A DNA stretch of 38,874 bases from Candidatus Daviesbacteria bacterium RIFCSPLOWO2_01_FULL_39_23. Its GTDB lineage: Bacteria > Patescibacteriota > Microgenomatia > Daviesbacterales > UBA10151. Both the position numbers and the translations under genes were made by a program. Positions 31,143 to 38,353 of this stretch are shown piece by piece (the stretch's first letter is position 1; every line of letters starts with the position of its first letter). A model generated the notes under the pieces. That model saw nothing but the letters and a program-made list of their open reading frames with translations, did not search any database and was not told the DNA's origin. The stretch spans positions 357,449 through 396,322 of the forward strand of contig MFDN01000001.1 in the NCBI GenBank assembly GCA_001776935.1, in the 5' to 3' direction.

Positions 31143-31170
31143 TTGACATAAGATACTGCTTAGCTTTAGT
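31143..31170 (+). promoter_or_regulatory. Promoter of the subtilase gene
   Basis: TTGACA (31143-31148), 16-bp spacer, TTTAGT (31165-31170), then 6 nt to ATG 31177. This favours ATG 31177 over the track's GTG 31171. Confidence 0.6.
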
Positions 31171-31176
31171 GTGAAT

Positions 31177-34100
31177 ATGATGGAACAAGAAACTGCTGGA
31201 TTCCAATTTAATAAAACATCGATTATTTCTTTAATTGCTTTTGTAATTTTGCTAATCTCAATACCTATTGGTACTTATTTAATTCAGAAAACTCAAATAT
31301 TCAAATCCAGAGCAGCAGATAACCCTAAGAAACTAACTGATTCTCTAAAAGGTAAAGCTGATTTAGGAATCAAATTAATGAGCCAGTATGATTTAAACAA
31401 TGACGGAAGAATTTCGCTTGAAGAATTGAAACCCATAATTAATGCTCAGGTGTCTTCTTCTAGGAACAAACCTAAAAATTTTTATGAAGCCAAAGGTTTT
31501 ATTATAGAATTCAAGAGTGTTCCTCTGAGCTCTTTTAAAAAACAAGCAAAATTACGGACTTTTGCAGAATACAAACAAGCATTACAAAAAGAGCACCAGG
31601 AAGCAAAAAAGGATATTCTTTCCAGGTTAGGAAAGGAATCATTTTCTTCTAACTCAAAAACAACTGCTGAACGGTCTAAAACTTCAGTAACGCTGCTGGG
31701 AGAATACTTAACTTTGTTTAACGGTATAGCGCTTGATATTACAAATGAAGAATCAGAGAGAGTTAAAAAATCGCCTTATGTGAAAAAGATATATCCTAAC
31801 AATAAAGCCCAAACATACTTAAACGATTCCGTCCCTTTGATAAATGCTCCCCAAGTTTGGGAAATCTCAGACTCACAAGGAAATAAACTTACAGGTAAAA
31901 ATATCAAAGTAGGTGTTATTGATACTGGCATAGATTATACGCATCAAGATTTAGGTAGTTGCAGTACGCAGGCTTTTCTGTCAAACCAATGCAGTAAAGT
32001 TGCAGGAGGATATGATTTTATCAACAATGATAATGATCCAATTGATGACAACGGCCATGGAACACATGTAGCTGCAACTATCGGAGGGAACGGTTTGACT
32101 CAAAATGGCATTGTATTAAAAGGAGTAGCTCCCGAGGTTACCTTATTTGCATACAAAGTACTTGGGGGAAATGGAAGTGGTTATTTCTCCACTATACTCA
32201 GCGGTATAGAAAGAGTCTCGGATCCAAATCAGGATGGCGATTTATCTGATCATTTGGATATTATAAATCTCAGTTTGGGTGGATCAGGAGACCCGACTGA
32301 CCCATTGTCACAAGCAATAGACAGAATTTCTGAAATTGGGGTTTTACCGGTTGTAGCAGCGGGCAATAGTGGTCCAAATGAGGCTACGATAATATCTCCC
32401 GGTAATGCCCGTAAAGCCCTGACGGTTGGAGCAAGTGACAAAAGTAACCGGCTTGCTTATTTCAGTAGCCGAGGACCTGTTTTAACAATCCCGGGCCAAG
32501 AATTTGATTTAGGTAAGCCTGATATAGTCGCTCCCGGTGTCGAAATCTGCGCTGCCGAATTTGGGAATTGGAACAGCTCAAAAAGGTGTGCTGACAATAA
32601 ACACATTGCCATTTCAGGAACCAGTATGGCAACGCCTCATGTTGCTGGTTTGGCTGCCCTGATCAAGCAAAAAAATCCCACCTGGATGCCTGATGATATT
32701 AAAAGTGTCATTACTATCTCTTCGGGCAGCATCGGAGAAAATTATCTAAATGAAGGAAGAGGTAGAATAAACGCTTTGAGTGCTGTTGAGACTTCTACTA
32801 TTATTAATCCAACAAGTCTCAGTTTTGGGATGGTCAATAAAACAAGCGGTTCTTGGACAGAAACAAAAACAATTACTATTAAAAATGCCGGTAACATTTC
32901 CGCTAGTTATTCTCTTAATACGGGCAGTATTCCTAATGGCTCTTCCATTATCTTGAGTGAAAATAATTTCCAAATTCTTCCCAATAGTCAAAAAACTATC
33001 CAAGTGAGCTTAACTGCGGATAATAATATTCTAAGCAACGGGGTTTATAGCGGGGTAATTAATGTTTTGCAGTCGGGTAAAACCTACCGTATACCGGTTT
33101 TGTTCTTTAAAAGCAGTATGCAGATAATTCCCGAGCCATCGATTACCAACAACTATCTTCATATTAAAGTGGTAACTCCATATCTGGATTTAATTGATCC
33201 GCCGCAACTTACAATATTCTCATCTACCGGTAATCCAATAAGTGTTCCGATGTATCCTTATTCTAGTTTCTTTGGATCAAATAAAACAACTTGGTTTTCA
33301 GAACTTATACAAGTAAACAAAAGCACTGGCGTTCGTACCATAAACGCGAGTACTAACGAATTAGCCAATTATAACGCCAGCGCGCAATTTACTGTTGATT
33401 TAGATCCCCCCGTATTTAATATTACTCCTACCGTTAATCAGAATGATCTTAATTTACAGATCACGGCGAACGAAAGCATCAGTCCTGACTATGCAAAAAC
33501 ACTTATAGATAACAGCGGATATTATTCTCATTGGATGCCCCGTATTCTTGCAGATGGTCAAAACGTATATATTCTTTACCAGTCTTTTACCGATGACACT
33601 TCTAGTGATAAAGTTGATTTTATTAAAAGTTCAGATGGGGGTTATACCTGGGGTAGACCAAAAACACTACGTGTGTTTACCGGATCATTTTTCAATTTTC
33701 CACCGATCTCAATTGCTAAATTGAGTGGCGTCTTGTATGCAGTTTTAGATAACACTATAATTTCCAGCAGAGATGAAGGCGAAACATGGAGTAATCCGAT
33801 TAATTTCACAAACGAACCTTTTCCTTATGATACTAATGTTGTAGATCTTAAAGCTTCGGAGGGCAAACTGCATCTTGTATACACGACGACAGATGCTGTG
33901 GGATTCCGACCTCGTTTTATCAATTATATGAGTAGTAATGACGGAGTAAATTGGACTCAAGCAGTGCGGATAGCAAGTAGCGATGGACCATCTGGCGACA
34001 TGACTGCTTCTTTGGCTGTTGATAAAGGCAAATTGAGGGTGGTGTATACATATAATCACAAAGTCTATTTTGCTATCCCTCAGAGCGAGCGACTTGAGCG

Positions 34101-35274
34101 TTTTGGCTGGGAATCAAAGGTGATTGCGGAAAGTTTTAATGGAGCATTTTATCCTACAATTATTTCACGAGGGAATGATATTTTTATAGTATGGGGTGCA
34201 AATTGGGATATAGATTTTGCCAGAAGTAGCGATGGAGGTAAAACATGGGCTATAACCCGAGATCTCACAGGCACAAATCGTTTTGATATGCAGCCAAATT
34301 TGGCGTATGCGGGAGGTAAGCTTTATATCTCTTGGACTAGAGACATTTTTAATGGCACTTTCTTGAAAGTTAGTGGCGATGGCGGAAAGTCCTGGGATAG
34401 AGAAATAGCACTTGATAATCAAATGACGTTTTTGTCAACAATATATGGAGACAAAGATACAATTCATTTCAGCTGGCCAACAGCTCCTAGTATAGGTTAT
34501 CCTTTTGCTCTCGTGTATGCCAACAACAACGACTTGGTGGCGAAGGTGACATATAATGGGACCGAAGAAATTTTACAAACCCGTAAATTAACTAATTACT
34601 GGAGCACTCAAACTCCTTTGAGAGGAAACGGAATTTATGATATTGAGGTACTCGGGCGTGATATTGCCGGAAACGTCGGAAGAACTACAGCTTCCTTTAC
34701 TTATAATACTTCTGCCAGCCCGACACCAAGACCAACAATTACTTCGCCGAGTCCAACTTTAACTCCTACTCCTACCCTTACTCCTGCACCATCACCCATA
34801 TCTTCTGTGAAACGCATTTTTGTAACGAGTACAACTTACCAAGGAAACCTGGGTGGTTTATCAGGAGCTGATAATAAATGCCAGCAGATTGCTGAATCAG
34901 CAAGTCTGGGTGGCATATGGAAGGCTTGGTTATCAACTCCTGGCACATCTGCTTTGTCCCGCATTGTGCATGGGAATGACTACTACAAATTAGTAAACGG
35001 TACTGTGATTGCAAATAATTGGAATGATTTAACTGACGGAAGTTTACTTGCGCCAATTAATGTTACCGAAAGCGGAGTAAATCTTGATACAACTGTTTGG
35101 ACAAATACTCTTCCCGATGGCTACCAAGAACCATTTAGCTGTGGTGATTGGACTTCTGTTTCATCAGGTATTAACGGTGTAATTGGAAAGTCTTCAGAAA
35201 CCTCAGCTTATTGGTCTGATTTTGATCGTGCTTATTGTTCGAGCTCTAATTCATTGTATTGTTTTGAACAATAA
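31177..35274 (+). CDS. Cell-surface subtilisin-like protease with Asp-box repeats and DUF1554 domain
   Basis: 1365-1366 aa. In order: an N-terminal TM anchor (about 15-36); an EF-hand/dockerin-like loop DLNNDGRISLEE; an I9-type propeptide region (about 100-200); a peptidase S8 domain with Asp249 (GVIDTGID), His294 (NGHGTHVA), oxyanion Asn in AAGNSGP and Ser483 (SGTSMATPH); a beta-sandwich (SLSFGMVNK...); a beta-propeller-like stretch with five Asp-box motifs (SSDGGYTW, SRDEGETW, NDGVNW, SSDGGKTW, SGDGGKSW, about 820-1075); a Thr/Pro linker (about 1185-1208); and a C-terminal DUF1554 domain (about 1211-1366, FVTSTTYQGNLGGLSGADNKC) with several Cys. Probably a secreted or surface protease that binds glycans or proteins on a host or prey. 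Catalytic residues are intact, unlike the broken genes just upstream. Confidence 0.93.
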   Translation: MMEQETAGFQFNKTSIISLIAFVILLISIPIGTYLIQKTQIFKSRAADNPKKLTDSLKGKADLGIKLMSQYDLNNDGRISLEELKPIINAQVSSSRNKPKNFYEAKGFIIEFKSVPLSSFKKQAKLRTFAEYKQALQKEHQEAKKDILSRLGKESFSSNSKTTAERSKTSVTLLGEYLTLFNGIALDITNEESERVKKSPYVKKIYPNNKAQTYLNDSVPLINAPQVWEISDSQGNKLTGKNIKVGVIDTGIDYTHQDLGSCSTQAFLSNQCSKVAGGYDFINNDNDPIDDNGHGTHVAATIGGNGLTQNGIVLKGVAPEVTLFAYKVLGGNGSGYFSTILSGIERVSDPNQDGDLSDHLDIINLSLGGSGDPTDPLSQAIDRISEIGVLPVVAAGNSGPNEATIISPGNARKALTVGASDKSNRLAYFSSRGPVLTIPGQEFDLGKPDIVAPGVEICAAEFGNWNSSKRCADNKHIAISGTSMATPHVAGLAALIKQKNPTWMPDDIKSVITISSGSIGENYLNEGRGRINALSAVETSTIINPTSLSFGMVNKTSGSWTETKTITIKNAGNISASYSLNTGSIPNGSSIILSENNFQILPNSQKTIQVSLTADNNILSNGVYSGVINVLQSGKTYRIPVLFFKSSMQIIPEPSITNNYLHIKVVTPYLDLIDPPQLTIFSSTGNPISVPMYPYSSFFGSNKTTWFSELIQVNKSTGVRTINASTNELANYNASAQFTVDLDPPVFNITPTVNQNDLNLQITANESISPDYAKTLIDNSGYYSHWMPRILADGQNVYILYQSFTDDTSSDKVDFIKSSDGGYTWGRPKTLRVFTGSFFNFPPISIAKLSGVLYAVLDNTIISSRDEGETWSNPINFTNEPFPYDTNVVDLKASEGKLHLVYTTTDAVGFRPRFINYMSSNDGVNWTQAVRIASSDGPSGDMTASLAVDKGKLRVVYTYNHKVYFAIPQSERLERFGWESKVIAESFNGAFYPTIISRGNDIFIVWGANWDIDFARSSDGGKTWAITRDLTGTNRFDMQPNLAYAGGKLYISWTRDIFNGTFLKVSGDGGKSWDREIALDNQMTFLSTIYGDKDTIHFSWPTAPSIGYPFALVYANNNDLVAKVTYNGTEEILQTRKLTNYWSTQTPLRGNGIYDIEVLGRDIAGNVGRTTASFTYNTSASPTPRPTITSPSPTLTPTPTLTPAPSPISSVKRIFVTSTTYQGNLGGLSGADNKCQQIAESASLGGIWKAWLSTPGTSALSRIVHGNDYYKLVNGTVIANNWNDLTDGSLLAPINVTESGVNLDTTVWTNTLPDGYQEPFSCGDWTSVSSGINGVIGKSSETSAYWSDFDRAYCSSSNSLYCFEQ

Positions 35275-35304
35275 ACTACTTTAGATTTCAATAAATAAAA
35301 AGGA

Positions 35305-35425
35305 TCAGATATAGATCTCTTTTGGATCAGTAGTAAGCAGTGGATGTTCTTTTTCTGAGGCAACTACTTTTAGGGCAACATGGTTTTGATCAGCAATAAT
35401 CAACGCTTCTTCTTCCCTAAAAAAT
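35305..35425 (-). pseudogene. Short ORF remnant
   Basis: The minus strand reads REEEALIIADQNHVALKVVASEKEH...EIYI before a TGA at 35305, about 40 codons with no convincing start. It looks like the C-terminal end of a lost gene. Not recognised. Confidence 0.25.
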
Positions 35426-35453
35426 AACAAAAAAGCTGCCCCAAAGGCAGCTT
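35426..35453 (-). terminator. Rho-independent terminator
   Basis: Minus strand AGCTGCC-TTTGG-GGCAGCT followed by six T. It would terminate the minus-strand gene ending at 35542. Confidence 0.7.
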
Positions 35454-35541
35454 AAATTAACTGAATATTCTATATCATATGCTTATCCAAAAAGTCAACC
35501 GGTTGTGTAGAAGAATGAGTTTGAAGAATTAAAAAGTATTT

Positions 35542-35928
35542 TTAATCCCTTGGTCTTCTAGTTTCTACGCTATAGTCCTGATGATATTTCCCAAGAAGTT
35601 CAGCTGTTACATTTCTTGCTCTATCGTTCACAGGAAGTTTCAGTTTCCAGGAATCATCCCAGATATTTATTGACCTGTCTTCAGGTAAAACACGTATATA
35701 ACCAGCATCAACTCTTGGGCTGTTAACCTTTTTTAATCTTTCAATAACATCTGCAAATTTATTTTTTTCACCATAAACCCATCCTTTTGGACAGATTATA
35801 ACGGGATGATCAATCATAGGATCAGGAGTTACAACCAATAATTTACCAATCCTTACAAATTTTCCGCCAAGCATTTCTTCGGGGCCTTTATAAACATGTC
35901 CAACAAGAAATTCTAAATTTTCCTTCAT
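35542..35928 (-). CDS. Hypothetical protein, 128 aa
   Basis: The track's 181-aa version extends through the divergent DUF2958 gene's 5' end. The Met at 35928 (MKENLEFLVGHVYKGPEEM) is favoured because a TATATT lies 9 nt upstream. The product is soluble and beta-rich looking (KFVRIGKLLVVTPDPMIDHPVIICPKGWVYG). I do not recognise a family. A terminator follows about 90 nt downstream. Confidence 0.6.
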   Translation of the reverse strand: MKENLEFLVGHVYKGPEEMLGGKFVRIGKLLVVTPDPMIDHPVIICPKGWVYGEKNKFADVIERLKKVNSPRVDAGYIRVLPEDRSINIWDDSWKLKLPVNDRARNVTAELLGKYHQDYSVETRRPRD

Positions 35929-35937
35929 ATTATCCGG

Positions 35938-35943
35938 AATATA
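35938..35943 (-). promoter_or_regulatory. -10 of the 128-aa gene
   Basis: Minus strand TATATT, 9 nt before ATG 35928. A perfect hairpin GGAAGCAG/CTGCTTCC (35948-35968) lies just upstream. Confidence 0.4.
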
Positions 35944-36014
35944 TCTTGGAAGCAGGCAGGCTGCTTCCAGAAAAAATATTTTCCAGGAAAAAGCCAGGGA
36001 AGGGGGTGATAAAA

Positions 36015-36323
36015 ATGCAACTGCTGACAAAAGAAATAACAAGTAAGCTTCCATTCTTGTATACACAGGAAGACGAAGAGGATCCAATGGTTATCTGCAA
36101 ATTCTTTACTGTTTGGTCAAACTGGACATGGTACGGGATTGAGTTTGACGGGAAAGACACGTTCTTTGGTTATGTAGTAGGACATGAGGCAGAGCTTGGA
36201 TATTTTAGTCTTTCCGAGCTGCAAGGCCTCAAGGGACCAATGGGATTGGGAATAGAGCGGGATATGTATTTTAGACCGTGCAAGCTCTCAGAGATTAAAA
36301 GGCTACACGAAGGACGCTATTAG
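36015..36323 (+). CDS. DUF2958 domain protein
   Basis: 102 aa from ATG 36015 (the track's upstream Met extends into the divergent promoter region). Matches DUF2958: LPFLYTQEDEEDPMVICKFFTVWSNWTWYGIEFDG, DTFFGYVVGHEAELGYFSL and GIERDMYFRPCKLSE. The family is typical of plasmids, integrative elements and phage-like regions; its function is unknown. Start supported by a strong SD, GGGGGTGAT, close to the anti-SD complement. It is followed by a good terminator, then a 55-aa ORF with a perfect SD. Confidence 0.88.
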   Translation: MQLLTKEITSKLPFLYTQEDEEDPMVICKFFTVWSNWTWYGIEFDGKDTFFGYVVGHEAELGYFSLSELQGLKGPMGLGIERDMYFRPCKLSEIKRLHEGRY

Positions 36324-36332
36324 ATACTAAAG

Positions 36333-36365
36333 CCTGCCGCTGATATCCCCGGCGGCAGGTTTTTA
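36333..36365 (+). terminator. Rho-independent terminator after the DUF2958 gene
   Basis: Stem CCTGCCGC (36333-36340)/GCGGCAGG (36352-36359) with an 11-nt loop, followed by TTTTT, 10 nt after the DUF2958 stop. Confidence 0.85.
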
Positions 36366-36392
36366 AAAAAAACAGAAAGGAGGTAAAAATTT

Positions 36393-36560
36393 ATGATACA
36401 TCCATTACTAACATCAAAATACGAGGATGAAATTTTAGATCTTATTGATAATCAGGATGAGTTTACAAGAAGTGATTTACAGGGAATAGTTACTGTACTT
36501 GTTAATAAAATTATGAATGAGGGCTTCAAAATAATTAGCAATCAGAAAAAGACAAAATAA
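36393..36560 (+). CDS. Small hypothetical protein, 55 aa
   Basis: Too short for the track. ATG 36393 is preceded by AAGGAGGT (36377-36384), a perfect SD with 8-nt spacing. The product MIHPLLTSKYEDEILDLIDN...KK is acidic then basic and predicted helical. It follows the DUF2958 gene after its terminator. Function unknown; such a strong SD, rare in this window, argues it is translated. Confidence 0.65.
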   Translation: MIHPLLTSKYEDEILDLIDNQDEFTRSDLQGIVTVLVNKIMNEGFKIISNQKKTK

Positions 36561-36564
36561 GATT

Positions 36565-36834
36565 TTACTCTACCTTTTGCCAGATATTTGTTTTACCTTT
36601 ACTAAAGGTAATAGCATCCTGGGTGGTTTGAAAAAGAGAAATATCTTCAAAAGTCTTTTCCAGCTTGGCTTTACCATAATGGTAAATATGTTTTTTTCTT
36701 CTTTCATCTGGTTGAACAAACAAAATCATGGGAAAAGGGCTGTTTTCTGTATTTGCCTGCCATGCTCCATCTTCACAAAACTTAATATATTTCCTTACGG
36801 CAAATCTCCCTTGGCCTGCAGATTTTAGTGAGAC
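36565..36834 (-). pseudogene. C-terminal remnant resembling replication-relaxation proteins
   Basis: Not in the track (no start codon). The minus-strand frame is open for 90 codons: GQGRFAVRKYIKFCEDGAWQ, then FPMILFVQPDERRKKHIY and KLEKTFEDISLFQTTQD, ending at TAA 36565. The pattern (K...Y..F...G.W.....FP.ILFV....RR) resembles the C-terminal half of replication-relaxation family proteins found on plasmids and mobile elements. Assignment is tentative. The rest of the gene is missing. The plus-strand track ORFs 36577-36828 and 36728-37000 are its shadows. Confidence 0.35.
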
Positions 36835-37063
36835 TTATAAAAGATCCCGTATACGCCAGCTTCGGGTGCTACTTGGTTCAATCTTTCCTTCCGGACTGGC
36901 TTGGAAGTATGAGGGTACATTGAACCATAAGATTAGCCCTATATATCAACCTATTCGCAACTTTGAAGAAAGTAGCGTCTCACTCAGTAGCGATCTATGA
37001 TACCGCTCGAATATATTTTATCAGGAATTGCTAGGTGATCAAAGCTTGCAAGGGAAAGGGGTC

Positions 37064-37312
37064 AAGGGGAAAAGGAATTGCAAGCCACATTTGCATTTGC
37101 GCCCAGCTCTTCTTCGTACCCGACCGCATTACAAATCCCAACCTCCAACAACAAATCGACGCATCGGTTCGGTCGCTCAGCCCCGCTTCGCGGGGCTTCG
37201 CTAACTCCTGCATTGTCGTCGTGACGCTTCGCTCAGTCGCCTTCGGCGACTTCGCTGCAAACAAATTTACAGGAAGAAATTTTCGCCAGAACAAGGGGAA
37301 GGGGAAAAGGAA
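37064..37312 (+). repeat. 14-bp direct repeats flanking two UUCG-type hairpins
   Basis: AAGGGGAAAAGGAA occurs at 37064-37077 and 37299-37312. Between them lie AGCCCCG-CTTCG-CGGGGCT (37179-37197) and GTCGCC-TTC-GGCGAC (37236-37250). It may be a small inserted element of about 220 bp, or simple purine-rich repeats. Confidence 0.5.
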
Positions 37313-37386
37313 AAGCGGAGAGGCAACTGTGGCACTCCCCAGAAATAATTTTAAAATTTACATATTTTATTGAATACCACATTTAT

Positions 37387-37490
37387 CTTGTTGTAACAAG
37401 CTAATCACCACAACCCTAGGTTGTGGACCACAATTGTGGTAGGAGTGCGTAAAACTCCACAATTGTGGAGTTGTGGTAGGTTGTGGAGCT
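37387..37490 (+). repeat. Cluster of nested perfect palindromes with CCACAATTGTGG core
   Basis: In 104 bp: CTTGTTGTAACAAG (37387-37400, arms of 6); CCACAACCCTAGGTTGTGG (37408-37426, arms of 8); ACCACAATTGTGGT (37427-37440, perfect); ACTCCACAATTGTGGAGT (37454-37471, perfect 18 bp); then GTTGTGGTAGGTTGTGG half-sites (37470-37486). GGAGT at 37442 can also pair with ACTCC at 37454. It may be an operator array, a replication/partition site or cruciform DNA. Confidence 0.8.
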
Positions 37491-37549
37491 AGTTTGATGT
37501 TCCTGGCAACCCACCCTCCCAAATAGTTGTCGCGGCACCCCCGCTTTTG

Positions 37550-37915
37550 GGCGAGTGGTCGCCCTAGGGGGCGACTCGCCTATATCTTTGCCTTACGAAA
37601 AGGTCTATACAGTCTCTAACACGGCGGGAAACGGTGCACAAAAACGCTTCGCGCGTTTCCCGCCTACCTATTCCTCTTTCTATTTCCGCCTGCCGTTGCG
37701 GGGGTATTCCGCTTTCGCCCCCGCCGCAATTTTTACCCTGTTCTGTTTCCATACCGTTCGGTCCCGTCTCGAGACGGGACACTCACAGCTGATTCCTATG
37801 GCTCGGGCCGGTTTTCTCAAAATCCAAAGTTATCTTTTCGGCCCTCGCGTATATTCGGGCAGCACCCAATTTTATTTTTTTTAAATCCCGAAATTTCCTT
37901 CTAATGGTGCTGCCC
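37550..37915 (+). repeat. Series of GC-rich inverted repeats
   Basis: Imperfect GGCGAGT...ACTCGCC (37550-37580); GGCGGGAAACG/CGTTTCCCGCC (37623-37633 and 37654-37664); GCGGGGG/CCCCCGC around 37707-37733; a perfect 20-bp palindrome GTCCCGTCTCGAGACGGGAC (37761-37780); and GGGCAGCACC/GGTGCTGCCC (37857-37866 and 37906-37915). No ORF is supported. Confidence 0.75.
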
Positions 37916-37982
37916 TCAGTGATGGGTCTTTATACCTGGACAGGGCGGGGGCGGCGGAACCGCGACAAAAAGAAAAAAAGAT

Positions 37983-38285
37983 TTATACTTTACTTAAAAT
38001 AATTCCGATGATTATCCCGCCAACAATACCAATTCCCAAAATCGGAGCGTAGGTTTTGGTAATAATTGCATCAGGCAAACTCAAGAATAATCCAATCAAT
38101 GCACCAGTTGCCCATTTGGGCATAGGCAAGTTTACAGTTGCAATCAAAAACCCAATGGCAAAACGGTTGATGAAAGAAGCAACCATTGCAGTTGCTTTAT
38201 TTGGCAGAGGCAAAGGAACCATAACTAAAACATCCAAAATACCAAATGCTAATCCTGCGATAATTCCCTGAATGACTGCGGTCAT
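37983..38285 (-). CDS. Small membrane protein, 100 aa
   Basis: Three hydrophobic helices: GIIAGLAFGILDVLVMVP, a middle segment around NRFAIGFLIATV and ALIGLFLSLPDAIITKTYAPILGIGIVGGIIIGIIL. Gly-rich helices are conserved in a family of small uncharacterised membrane proteins I cannot name. Start supported by TGATATACT ending 9 nt before the ATG. Divergent from the Pro-rich gene at the right edge. Confidence 0.75.
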   Translation of the reverse strand: MTAVIQGIIAGLAFGILDVLVMVPLPLPNKATAMVASFINRFAIGFLIATVNLPMPKWATGALIGLFLSLPDAIITKTYAPILGIGIVGGIIIGIILSKV

Positions 38286-38294
38286 ATTAATTTG

Positions 38295-38303
38295 AGTATA
38301 TCA
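38295..38303 (-). promoter_or_regulatory. Extended -10 of the small membrane protein gene
   Basis: Minus strand TGA-TATACT, 9 nt before the ATG. Predicted near-leaderless. Confidence 0.5.
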
Positions 38304-38317
38304 CCCAGTCTAAAAAG

Positions 38318-38347
38318 TTGCACCTTAAATCATCTTAGGATTATACT
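38318..38347 (+). promoter_or_regulatory. Promoter of the Pro/Asn-rich protein gene
   Basis: TTGCAC (38318-38323), 18-bp spacer, TATACT (38342-38347), 6 nt to the ATG. Predicted leaderless. Confidence 0.65.
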
Positions 38348-38353
38348 GAAGAT

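Larger units (their letters stand above)
36840..37982. other. 1.1-kb gene-free, palindrome-rich region
   Basis: No ORF here has a believable start, composition or family match. The sequence changes from AT-rich to locally GC-rich and contains many short perfect inverted repeats, listed separately. I looked for tmRNA, RNase P and SRP RNA signatures and saw none. Confidence 0.6.

Noticed and set aside
35929-36087. N-terminal extension of the 128-aa minus-strand protein
   Set aside because: It would overlap the divergent DUF2958 coding region, and a -10 sits just before the internal ATG at 35928.
36577-37000. Plus-strand ORFs 36577-36828 and 36728-37000
   Set aside because: The minus strand carries a better protein-like remnant here; the plus-strand products look like translations of its complement.
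37564-37884. ORFs 37555-37884 (+) and 37564-37782 (-)
   Set aside because: They lie across inverted repeats, have odd Arg/Gly-rich or Phe/Tyr-rich composition and no start signals.
37387-37915. CRISPR array
   Set aside because: The repeats are palindromes of differing sequence and irregular spacing; no conserved direct repeat of 25-40 bp with unique spacers and no cas genes in the window.
37100-37960. tmRNA, RNase P RNA or SRP RNA
   Set aside because: I looked for the tRNA-like ends and tag of tmRNA, the RNase P core (GAGGAAAGTCC) and the SRP GGTGTA/GGAAG loops and found none.
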